Assembly: GCA_905207425.1 (NCBI GenBank)
Contig: CAJLLB010000061.1
Span: 1 to 11,669, forward strand
Length of the DNA stretch: 11,669 nucleotides
Reading direction: 5' to 3'
DNA from: an uncultured Collinsella sp.
GTDB taxonomy: Bacteria; Actinomycetota; Coriobacteriia; Coriobacteriales; Coriobacteriaceae
The notes beneath the pieces are model-generated. The model made no database searches. It had not been told where the DNA came from and was given only the letters and a program-made list of their open reading frames with translations. The translations under genes and the position numbers were made by a program. Each line of letters starts with the position of its first letter. The stretch's first letter is position 1. Below are positions 1-6,495 of this stretch, in pieces.

Positions 1-1841
1 TCGGCGTGCGCACCGATGTGCCGTTCCGCGAGCTGACGGAAAAAGAAAAGGACATCGTGTTTCACGGCCCTGCCATTAAAAAGCACATGATCTACCAGAA
101 TAAAACGAGCGGCGCAGCAGGCGAAATGGATTTCACCTACTTCAACGCCGTGTATACCGTGGAAAACGCACTCTCCAAAGTCAAAGATGAAAACGGCATG
201 AAGCGCGTGGAAAAGTTTCTCAAGACCGAACCGTGCCCGGACTGCGGCGGCTCACGGCTATCGGAGAAAGCTCGCGCTCCGAAGCTTCGCGGCATCTCTT
301 TAGATGAAGTCTGCCGTATGACGCTCGCCGGCCTCACCGATTGGGTCGCGGACGTGCCGGGTTCGCTGCCCGAAGAAATGCGTCCCATGGCGCAGAGCAT
401 CTGCGATTCGTTTACATTGAATGCCAAGCGCCTTTTGGAGCTAGGGCTCGGCTACCTGACGCTCGACCGCGCCGCCTCCACGCTTTCCACAGGCGAGCGC
501 CAGCGCATGCAGCTTGCCCGTGCCGTGCGCAACCGTACCACCGGCGTTTTATATGTGCTCGATGAGCCTTCCATCGGCTTGCATCCGGCGAACATCGTCG
601 GCCTCACCGGCGTGATGCACGATCTGGTGGATGATGGCAACACCGTGGTTGTTGTCGACCACGATACGCGCGTACTGGCGGAAGCCGACTATCTGGTTGA
701 GATGGGTCCCGTTGCTGGAGCAGGCGGCGGCAATGTGATTGCTGCAGGCACGGTAGACGAGGTCGAGCAATCGCGGGGCAGCCGCATCGCTCCGTTTTTG
801 CGCGCAGAGCCCAAGCGCTTGCGTCCGCAGGTGACTGACGACGACATGTTCGACCAGGGACATATCCGCATGGCAACCGATACCATCCACACCGTCAAGC
901 CGCTCGAAGTCGATATCCCGCGCGGTCGCCTTGTCGCGGTGACGGGCGTTTCGGGTTCGGGCAAGACGACATTGGTGCTCGAGACGCTCATTCCGGCACT
1001 CAAGGCGCAGGCAGCCAGTGGGCGCCTGCCAAAACATGTGCGTTGGGTCGACGCCGAGGGTATCGCCCGTGCCAACCTGATTGACGCCACGCCCATCGGC
1101 GCCAACGTGCGCTCGACGGTGGCGACTTATGCCGACATCCATGACGAACTGCGTCGCGCCTTCGCCCGTACGCCCGAGGCCAAGGCAGCCGGCTACAAGG
1201 CGGGTGCCTTTAGCTACAACACTGGCGCCTTGCGCTGCCCTACGTGCGATGGCACGGGCTCGATATCGCTCGACGTGCAGTTTTTGCCCGACGTCGAGAT
1301 CGTCTGCCCGGCATGTCGCGGCTCACGTTATGCAGACGCGGCTTCGCATATCCATCGCGAGGGCAAGGACGGGAGTCTGCTTACGTTGCCGCAGCTTATG
1401 GATATGAGTGTGGATGAGGCGCTCGACGCCACGGTGGGACTCAAGAAGGTTCAGGCGCGCTTGCAGACCTTGCACGACCTGGGCTTGGGCTATCTCACGC
1501 TCGGTGAGCCCACGCCGGCGCTTTCGGGCGGCGAGGCACAGCGCCTTAAGCTCGCGAGCGAGATGGGCCGTGTGCAGGATGATGCCGTGTTCGTATTTGA
1601 CGAGCCCACGATTGGCCTGCATCCGCTCGATGTTCAGGTACTGCTGAGTGTGTTCGACGGCCTTGTTGCCAAGGGCGCCACGGTTATCGTGATCGAACAC
1701 GATCTCGACCTTATCCGTAACGCCGATTACGTGATCGACATGGGCCCGGGCGGTGGCGATGCGGGCGGCCAAATCGTCTGCGCCGGCACGCCAGGCGACA
1801 TCGCAGTCTGCTCCAAGAGCATCACCGGCCGCTACCTATAA
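1..1841 (+). CDS. UvrA-family excinuclease ABC ATPase, 5' end missing (paralogue-like)
   Basis: UvrA is the ATP-dependent DNA damage recognition subunit of nucleotide excision repair; close paralogues accompany drug resistance. The frame is open at the left edge (first full codon at base 3), so the GTG at base 6 is not a true start and the first Walker A is missing. About 612 residues remain. Numbering from that GTG, the order is a CPDCGG zinc-module half near 77, a signature STGERQRMQLARAV near 160, Walker B VLDEPSIGLHP near 184, and a second Walker A GVSGSGKTT near 315. A zinc module (CPTC then CPAC, 18 residues between) follows near 410, then LSGGEAQRLKLA near 508, Walker B FDEPTIGLHP near 533, and a UvrA-type end SITGRYL. 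The first signature reads LSTGE, where canonical UvrA has LSGGE, which favours a UvrA2-like paralogue over housekeeping UvrA. Family sure; repair versus resistance role undecided. Confidence 0.93.
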   Translation, partial: GVRTDVPFRELTEKEKDIVFHGPAIKKHMIYQNKTSGAAGEMDFTYFNAVYTVENALSKVKDENGMKRVEKFLKTEPCPDCGGSRLSEKARAPKLRGISLDEVCRMTLAGLTDWVADVPGSLPEEMRPMAQSICDSFTLNAKRLLELGLGYLTLDRAASTLSTGERQRMQLARAVRNRTTGVLYVLDEPSIGLHPANIVGLTGVMHDLVDDGNTVVVVDHDTRVLAEADYLVEMGPVAGAGGGNVIAAGTVDEVEQSRGSRIAPFLRAEPKRLRPQVTDDDMFDQGHIRMATDTIHTVKPLEVDIPRGRLVAVTGVSGSGKTTLVLETLIPALKAQAASGRLPKHVRWVDAEGIARANLIDATPIGANVRSTVATYADIHDELRRAFARTPEAKAAGYKAGAFSYNTGALRCPTCDGTGSISLDVQFLPDVEIVCPACRGSRYADAASHIHREGKDGSLLTLPQLMDMSVDEALDATVGLKKVQARLQTLHDLGLGYLTLGEPTPALSGGEAQRLKLASEMGRVQDDAVFVFDEPTIGLHPLDVQVLLSVFDGLVAKGATVIVIEHDLDLIRNADYVIDMGPGGGDAGGQIVCAGTPGDIAVCSKSITGRYL

Positions 1842-1843
1842 CC

Positions 1844-1878
1844 GAATGTGACAAAGGGATAGTCCCTTTGTCACATTC
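1844..1878. terminator. Perfect 16-bp hairpin between convergent genes, overlapping the trmL stop
   Basis: Left arm GAATGTGACAAAGGGA (1844-1859), loop TAG, right arm TCCCTTTGTCACATTC (1863-1878), with no mismatch. It starts 3 bp after the UvrA-like stop codon. Its right arm contains the last codons and the stop (1873-1871) of trmL on the other strand. The position between converging genes suggests a bidirectional terminator. There is no T-run after the stem on either strand, so classical intrinsic termination is not proven. It could also be one copy of a dispersed palindromic repeat. Confidence 0.55.
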
Positions 1879-2470
1879 CCGGAAAGCCCGTTTGGCGCAG
1901 GGCTTCGTAGAGGACGATGGCGGCGCTGTTGGAGAGGTTGAGTGCGCTGATGCGGTAGTCGTCCGGGTTGACGAAGTTGCCGCAGATATCCTGTTGAAGG
2001 ATGGCCTCGTGGCTGTCCTCGGTATGCCCCAGCGATTCCTCGTGAGCTTCCCAAGCCTCGGCGTTATCGAGTGAGTCGCAATCGCGCAGCATGGGGATGC
2101 GCTCGCAACGCTCGCGCGCCGCGGCAAGCAGTGGCTCGGGAATGCCCGAGCTCTCGCTGCCAAAGACCAAGTAGTCGCCATCACGGTAGGTACTCTGCGC
2201 ATAGGTACGGCGCGCCTTTTTGGTCAGCAAGTGCAGGCGCTCGTCGGCGGGGGAGAGGTCGTTGCGCGCAAGGAAATCCTCCCAGCCGGCATAGGTGGTC
2301 ACGTCCAAGTTTTGCCAGTAGCCCAGGCCGGCGCGACGTACTGTCTTGTCGTCGAGCGAAAAGCCCAGTGGCTCCACCAGATGTAGGCGGGCGCCGGTGA
2401 CCACGCAGGTGCGACCGATATTGCCCGTATTGGCCGGAATCTCGGGCGCATACAGCACGATGTTGAACAT
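1871..2470 (-). CDS. trmL: tRNA (cytidine(34)-2'-O)-methyltransferase, SPOUT family
   Basis: TrmL 2'-O-methylates the wobble base C34/cmnm5U34 of tRNA-Leu isoacceptors using S-adenosylmethionine, in the cytosol. The 199-residue protein shows the three SPOUT knot motifs: NTGNIGRTC (14-22), VFGSESSGIPE (102-112) and ALNLSNSAAIVLYEALRQ (176-193). The start at 2470 is chosen because MFNIVLYAPEIP is the family N terminus and AAGGAG sits 4-5 nt upstream; the longer open frame beyond it runs into the CobW gene. Between RIPML and the NLSNS motif there are about 40 extra, mostly acidic residues (about 130-170) where the Escherichia coli and Clostridium proteins, as I recall them, have only a few; the TrmL family is normally about 155-165 residues. 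The stop codon lies inside the 1844-1878 hairpin, and a terminator-like hairpin lies just upstream of the gene. Confidence 0.93.
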   Translation of the reverse strand: MFNIVLYAPEIPANTGNIGRTCVVTGARLHLVEPLGFSLDDKTVRRAGLGYWQNLDVTTYAGWEDFLARNDLSPADERLHLLTKKARRTYAQSTYRDGDYLVFGSESSGIPEPLLAAARERCERIPMLRDCDSLDNAEAWEAHEESLGHTEDSHEAILQQDICGNFVNPDDYRISALNLSNSAAIVLYEALRQTGFPGM

Positions 2471-2491
2471 GAATCTCCTTGGCTCAGAACG

Positions 2492-2526
2492 AAAAACCAC
2501 CACGAAGGGCACCTTCGTGGTGGTTT
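2492..2526 (-). terminator. Rho-independent terminator after the CobW gene
   Basis: Read on the minus strand, a perfect 15-bp stem AAACCACCACGAAGG pairs with CCTTCGTGGTGGTTT around a TGC loop (2526-2494). Two further T follow, so the 3' arm ends in a run of five T. It lies 39 bp after the CobW stop and 21 bp before the trmL start on the same strand. The orientation of the T-run fits termination of the CobW transcript. Confidence 0.8.
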
Positions 2527-2565
2527 GGCGGTTGCGTAGGCGGAAAAATGCCCGCTTGGATAAAC

Positions 2566-3696
2566 CTAGGCGCGGTGCCAGTCGGTCAGGCAGGCATCGA
2601 GGGAGGCGATGAGCGCATCCTTGTCCATGTGACGGCCGATGATGCACAGGCTCGTCATGCGGTCGCCCGTCTCGTCGTCCCAAATATGCATGATCTCGGG
2701 GTTCTCGTCGATGATCTTCTGCTTCTCGCCCTCGGGCGCAGAGTCGACAAACAGGCCGTTTTCCATCAAGCGCATCTGGTGGCCGGCCTGCTCAAACATG
2801 TAGCACATGTCCGGATCGCCGGTCTGCCACAGCGGACCCTTGACGCGGATGACCTCATCGGGCCACTCCTGCTCAACAAAATCGGTGAACTTTTGCAGGT
2901 CAAACGGCTTGCGACGCGAGTACACAAAGGTCTCGATGTCGTACTCGAGCACCTCGGGGTCGTCGTGCTCCTCGGGATGCTCCATGGCCTCGATCCAGGC
3001 GGCGGAGTTGTAGGCGCGCATAAAGTCGAAGCGGCCGGTGTCGAGCAGCTCCTCCATGGGAACCTCGCCGTTTTGAGCCTCGACAATCACGGCATCCTTC
3101 TGCAGGCTGCGCACGATGGCCTTGAGCTCGGCGATCTGCTCGGGGCTCACGGTATCGGTCTTGTTGAGGATCAGTGTGGAGCAGAACTCAATCTGCTGGA
3201 TGAGTAGGCTCTCGATGTCGTCCTCGTCGATATCCTCGGCCAGCAGGTCGCGGCCGCCGTTGAACTCGTCGTACATGCGGGCGCAATCGACTACGGCCAC
3301 GATGTTGTCGAGTGCGAGCTTGGGCTCGCCGCCCACCTTGGCCTCGTCGCAGAAGCTCGAGATGGTGTAGGCGATGGGGATGGGCTCGCAAATGCCCGAG
3401 GCCTCGATGATGATGTAATCGAAGTCACCCGAATCGGCGATGCCCTGCAGCTGGTTGGCAAGGTCGTCCGAAAGCGTGCAGCAGATGCAGCCGTTGGTGA
3501 GCGGGATGAGGTCGTCGGTCTCGGAAAGGCCGCCGTCGGCGATGAGGCTGGCGTCGACGTTGATCTCGCCGATGTCGTTGACGATTACGGCGGCGCGGAT
3601 ACCGCCATCGTTAGCGAGGATGTGGTTGAGCAACGTGGTCTTGCCGGCACCGAGGTAGCCGGTAAGCATGATGATCTTCACGGGTTTGTTGGGCAT
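2566..3696 (-). CDS. CobW/COG0523 family GTP-binding protein, putative metallochaperone
   Basis: These G3E GTPases hand metal ions (Zn, Co or others) to client proteins in the cytosol. The 376-residue protein has Walker A GYLGAGKT (13-20), the family metal site CICC (70-73), Walker B IIIEASG (95-101), a guanine-specificity motif NKTD (178-181) and a C-terminal CobW_C domain from about 230. An acidic, His-containing stretch EHPEEHDD lies between the two domains and may bind metal. The start at 3696 has AAAGGAGG 4 nt upstream; a longer ATG start at 3717 has no such site. Minus-strand TATGAT (3736-3731) and TATAAG (3757-3752) are possible -10 boxes, both without a good -35. I see no Zur-like operator. 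The metal and client cannot be told from sequence, and no cobalamin gene is nearby, so cobalt-chelatase partnership is unlikely. Confidence 0.93.
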   Translation of the reverse strand: MPNKPVKIIMLTGYLGAGKTTLLNHILANDGGIRAAVIVNDIGEINVDASLIADGGLSETDDLIPLTNGCICCTLSDDLANQLQGIADSGDFDYIIIEASGICEPIPIAYTISSFCDEAKVGGEPKLALDNIVAVVDCARMYDEFNGGRDLLAEDIDEDDIESLLIQQIEFCSTLILNKTDTVSPEQIAELKAIVRSLQKDAVIVEAQNGEVPMEELLDTGRFDFMRAYNSAAWIEAMEHPEEHDDPEVLEYDIETFVYSRRKPFDLQKFTDFVEQEWPDEVIRVKGPLWQTGDPDMCYMFEQAGHQMRLMENGLFVDSAPEGEKQKIIDENPEIMHIWDDETGDRMTSLCIIGRHMDKDALIASLDACLTDWHRA

Positions 3697-3782
3697 GTGC
3701 CCTCCTTTGTTAGACATGGCTTACAGTTGAATCATATGCCAAACGCCTGCTCTTATACCCACGCGCTGGCAAATAACACAGG

Positions 3783-4124
3783 CTACTCCCAGGCTCCCCA
3801 TACATCGGGGCAATAACCGACGGTGGCCTTTTTGCCGTTGCGCACGATGGGCTCGGCTAGAACCTGCTGGTTCTCGAGCAGCTTGTCGAAACGCTGGCTG
3901 GGGGTGAGGTGCTGGATGAGCGCGAGTGTCTCCTCGTCCTTGGCCTTGGGATTGAGCAGCTTGTCGATGCCGCCGACCGCCTGCATCACGCTCGTGAGCT
4001 CGCCCTTGCTCATCTCCTTTTCCTTAAGGTCAATAAACTGCACCTTAATGCGGCGCTCCTTAAAATAACGCTGCGCCTTCTTGGTATCGAAGGACTTTTT
4101 GGTGCCGAAGATTTGCACGTTCAT
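3783..4124 (-). CDS. ArsC/Spx-like thioredoxin-fold protein lacking the catalytic Cys
   Basis: The 113-residue protein matches the ArsC/YffB/Spx family in length and pattern: MNVQIFGTKK at the start, DTKKAQRYFKER in the first helix, QFIDLKEK after the second strand, and PIVRNGKKATVGY near the end. Family members are reductases or thiol-based regulators that use a Cys four residues after the first Gly (pattern GxxxC). Here that residue is Ser11, codon TCC, one base from TGC; the only Cys is Cys105 in GYCPD. The usual reductase chemistry should therefore be absent. The start at 4124 is fixed by the family N terminus; the Shine-Dalgarno is weak (GGCGGAA, about 7 nt away). The gene begins 16 bp after the flavoprotein gene ends, so the two are probably co-transcribed. 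The longer open frame to 4532 is only a shadow of that gene. Confidence 0.85.
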   Translation of the reverse strand: MNVQIFGTKKSFDTKKAQRYFKERRIKVQFIDLKEKEMSKGELTSVMQAVGGIDKLLNPKAKDEETLALIQHLTPSQRFDKLLENQQVLAEPIVRNGKKATVGYCPDVWGAWE

Positions 4125-4140
4125 AGTATGTTCCGCCGTT

Positions 4141-4764
4141 CTAGCGAATGAAGTTGGTCGTTGCGCGATCGGCTTCGGGTGCGTTGATGCCGGCGGCCTG
4201 TCCTGCCTCGATGCAACGCAGGAGCCAGGCCATGTTTTTGCCGATGTTTCGCATGGTGGCAAGGCCCTCGGCGTCCCCATCGGCGTCGCCGGGCACGCGG
4301 CCAAACACGTTGTTCCAGTAGGTGGAAGCGACCACGGGCATTTGCTTAATGGTGAAGTACTTGTTGAGCACATCGAAGGTGGTCGACGTGCCGCCGCGAC
4401 GGGCGACGGCGACTGCGGCGCCGGGTTTGTGCTCAAAGGCATGCCCGCCTGCATAGAAGGCGCGATCGAGGGCCGAAAGGATGCGGCCGCTGGGGTGCGC
4501 GTAGTAGACGGGCGAGCCAAAGACAAAGCCATCTGCCTGCTCGGCGGCAGCGATGAGCTCGTTCACCACGTCGTCGTCAAAGGTGCAGCGTCCGCCAAGC
4601 TTGCCGCACTGACCACAGGCAATGCAGTCGCGAATGGGCTTGGCGCCCAGCTGGAACACCTCGGTATCGATACCCTCGGCATGCAATTGCTCGGCGACTT
4701 CGGCAAGCGCGCGAGCGGTGTTGCCGTTTGCCTTGGGGCTACCGTTGACTAAAAGAACCTTCAT
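4141..4764 (-). CDS. NADPH-dependent FMN reductase / iron-sulfur flavoprotein-like
   Basis: The 207-residue flavodoxin-fold protein has the FMN phosphate loop GSPKANGNT (8-16), a second FMN-contact segment FGSPVYYAHPSG (82-93) and FYAGG (103-107). Four cysteines at 47, 50, 53 and 60 form CX2CX2CX6C. This resembles the compact motif that holds a [4Fe-4S] cluster in the Methanosarcina iron-sulfur flavoprotein Isf, so electron transfer with NAD(P)H, FMN and possibly an Fe-S cluster is the likely role; the physiological acceptor is unknown. ATG at 4764 is preferred over the adjacent GTG at 4767 because GGGAG lies 6 nt upstream of the ATG. A 7-bp inverted repeat (CCTCTGC 4774-4780, GCAGAGG 4795-4801) surrounds the region of that Shine-Dalgarno, and GATAAT (4807-4802, minus strand) could be a -10 box. 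The ArsC-like gene follows at once. Confidence 0.9.
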   Translation of the reverse strand: MKVLLVNGSPKANGNTARALAEVAEQLHAEGIDTEVFQLGAKPIRDCIACGQCGKLGGRCTFDDDVVNELIAAAEQADGFVFGSPVYYAHPSGRILSALDRAFYAGGHAFEHKPGAAVAVARRGGTSTTFDVLNKYFTIKQMPVVASTYWNNVFGRVPGDADGDAEGLATMRNIGKNMAWLLRCIEAGQAAGINAPEADRATTNFIR

Positions 4765-4838
4765 CACAAACTCCCTCTGCTGTCGATGACTTCTGCAGAG
4801 GATTATCGCACGATGGGGGAGGCGGCGCGGGCGCGGCG

Positions 4839-6368
4839 TTAATCCAGTTTGGTACCTGGCACCTGCACGGCTTTCCCGAGCAACGCTTTGAGCTCGTTCA
4901 GAATGGAAACGGGCTGACGGTCGACGCCGTCCAGATGGAGCGTGGCCACGCGAATGGGCGGCTGATATTCAAGCGAGCCGATGAGCACGGGAGAACCCAG
5001 GAACCGTTCGATGTCGCTTGCGATCTCGTCGATCGCCTCGGGGCCGAGCTCGTCGAAGAGTGCCACGAACGTTGGTCCCGTCGAGCGGAACAGGCGGCCC
5101 TTGCCGCGCGAACAATCCATGAGGCAGGCGGCGCTTTCGGCGAGCACGCGGTCGCCTGCATCGAATCCAAAGCGGGCATTGACCTCGGCGATATCGTCGA
5201 CCTTAATGGCAATAAAGCCTGCCTCGTGCGGCACGTGGCGCATCTCTCCAATAGCGTTGACCAGTGCGTGGACATCGCCCAGGCCCGTTACCGAGTCGGT
5301 CGTATCCGCTAGGCTTCGGTTGACGATAATGCCCACATACATGCTGGGCTCGGTATCGGTGCCGTCCAAGCGGTAGCCCGTGCAGTCGCAAAGCACGTAT
5401 TTTCCGGTGGCATCCATTACGCGATACTGCATATAGTGGAAGTGCCATGTGCCGTTTATCACCATGTCGAGCTCGGCACGTACGTTGTCGCGGTCCTCGG
5501 GATGAACGCGGGCGAGCCACATGTCGAGTGAGTTAAAAGGGTGCTGGGAGGGCAGGTCAAAATCGCGCACGGCGTTAACCGACCATTGCGATTCTCCCGT
5601 ATCGAGATTGAGGATAAACGGATAGCGCGTCTCGGAGCTCATGGAGATCGCTTGGAACACCCGGTCGTTGCAGGGAAGCTGATCGACGATTGGGCGTTGC
5701 GGCGCGTCATCGTCTTTCGGTTGCTGCACACGATGCATAAGCTTATAGCGATACATCTTGCGATCGGCATCCATCGTCATCTGGCGACGCGTGTCGCCAG
5801 CAAGTGGATCGACGCGCGAGCAGCCAAAGCTAAAGCTGCCGATCATGGGCGCCTTGCCACCTGAGCTCGCCTCGATCAGCCTGGTACGTACCTGCTCCAA
5901 GCGCTGCTCGAGTTCAATCTCGTTTGCGGAGAGCGAGATGAGCACAAACTCGTCTCCACCGATACGGAACAGCATCTCATCGTGCTCCATGGTTTCGGAG
6001 AGCGTGCGGCAGATGCTCAGAATATAGCGATTGCCTTCGGCGTGGCCAAACCTATCGTTGCAATGCTTGAGATGGTCGATGTCAATATAGGCGCAGGTGA
6101 AGGGGTCGCCTTTGCGCCAGAGTTGCTCGACGTGACGGTCGAATCCGTTGCGGTTGCCCAAGTTGGTGAGCGGATCGATATAGGCGTTGCGCTCAAGCAG
6201 CTGGCGCTCTTGTTGCAGGATGGCATGCGTCTTTTGCAGTTGCTCACCAACGGCGCGTAGCTCAGCAGGCAGCGCGGCAACATCGAGTTCGGCGGTCGAG
6301 ACGCCGTTCGCAAGTCGCTGAAGATAGGCAATAATCGATTGCTCGCCCAGGCGATATGACTCGTTCAT
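4839..6368 (-). CDS. Diguanylate cyclase, GGDEF-PAS-degenerate GGDEF
   Basis: Predicted to make cyclic di-GMP from two GTP in the cytosol. The 509-residue protein has no membrane segment. An N-terminal helical region (1-60, coiled-coil-like QKTHAILQQERQLLERNAY) leads into a complete GGDEF domain (62-215): D96 in DIDHLKHCND, then RIGGDEF at 135-141. The inhibitory I-site RxxD is EHDE (128-131), so product inhibition at that site is not expected. A PAS-fold segment follows (about 225-345, with HPEDRDNV and QYRVMDATGKYVLC). Last is a second GGDEF-like domain (about 350-500) whose active site reads RSTGPTFVAL and cannot be catalytic. The start at 6368 is chosen for AAGGAGG 9 nt upstream. The protein resembles the first 460 residues of the upstream GGDEF/EAL protein, so the pair arose by duplication. 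The ligand of the PAS segment is unknown. Confidence 0.94.
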   Translation of the reverse strand: MNESYRLGEQSIIAYLQRLANGVSTAELDVAALPAELRAVGEQLQKTHAILQQERQLLERNAYIDPLTNLGNRNGFDRHVEQLWRKGDPFTCAYIDIDHLKHCNDRFGHAEGNRYILSICRTLSETMEHDEMLFRIGGDEFVLISLSANEIELEQRLEQVRTRLIEASSGGKAPMIGSFSFGCSRVDPLAGDTRRQMTMDADRKMYRYKLMHRVQQPKDDDAPQRPIVDQLPCNDRVFQAISMSSETRYPFILNLDTGESQWSVNAVRDFDLPSQHPFNSLDMWLARVHPEDRDNVRAELDMVINGTWHFHYMQYRVMDATGKYVLCDCTGYRLDGTDTEPSMYVGIIVNRSLADTTDSVTGLGDVHALVNAIGEMRHVPHEAGFIAIKVDDIAEVNARFGFDAGDRVLAESAACLMDCSRGKGRLFRSTGPTFVALFDELGPEAIDEIASDIERFLGSPVLIGSLEYQPPIRVATLHLDGVDRQPVSILNELKALLGKAVQVPGTKLD

Positions 6369-6403
6369 GATGGATAACCTCCTTGGGCGGAACAACGGTT
6401 TGT

Positions 6404-6437
6404 ATCATATCCCCAATTCGGTTTGAATTGGGGATAT
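6404..6437. repeat. 13-bp inverted repeat between the two cyclic-di-GMP genes
   Basis: ATATCCCCAATTC (6407-6419) and GAATTGGGGATAT (6425-6437) are perfect complements around a 5-nt loop. It lies in the 127-bp gap, 58 bp after the GGDEF/EAL stop and 38 bp before the GGDEF start. No T-run follows on either strand. On the minus strand the outer edge overlaps TATGAT (6409-6404), a possible -10 box 35 nt before the downstream ATG. It may be an operator, a weak terminator or both. Confidence 0.5.
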
Positions 6438-6495
6438 AAGTTAACTAATGGAGACAAATGCCCCCTTCGACGGTGGCGTTTTGCGCGCGAGCGTA

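Noticed and set aside
549..1142. Minus-strand open frame of 197 codons
   Set aside because: It is a shadow of the UvrA-like gene, without a ribosome site or recognisable motif.
2471..2683. N-terminal extension of TrmL
   Set aside because: The added 71 residues come from another frame of the CobW gene and read through the terminator; MFNIVLYAPE with AAGGAG is the natural start.
2479..3207. Plus-strand open frame of 242 codons
   Set aside because: It lies opposite the CobW GTPase, begins inside the terminator hairpin and shows no family motif; open antisense frames are common at this GC content.
4125..4532. N-terminal extension of the ArsC-like protein
   Set aside because: It is Pro/Ser/Ala-rich shadow translation of the flavoprotein gene; the family starts at MNVQIFG.
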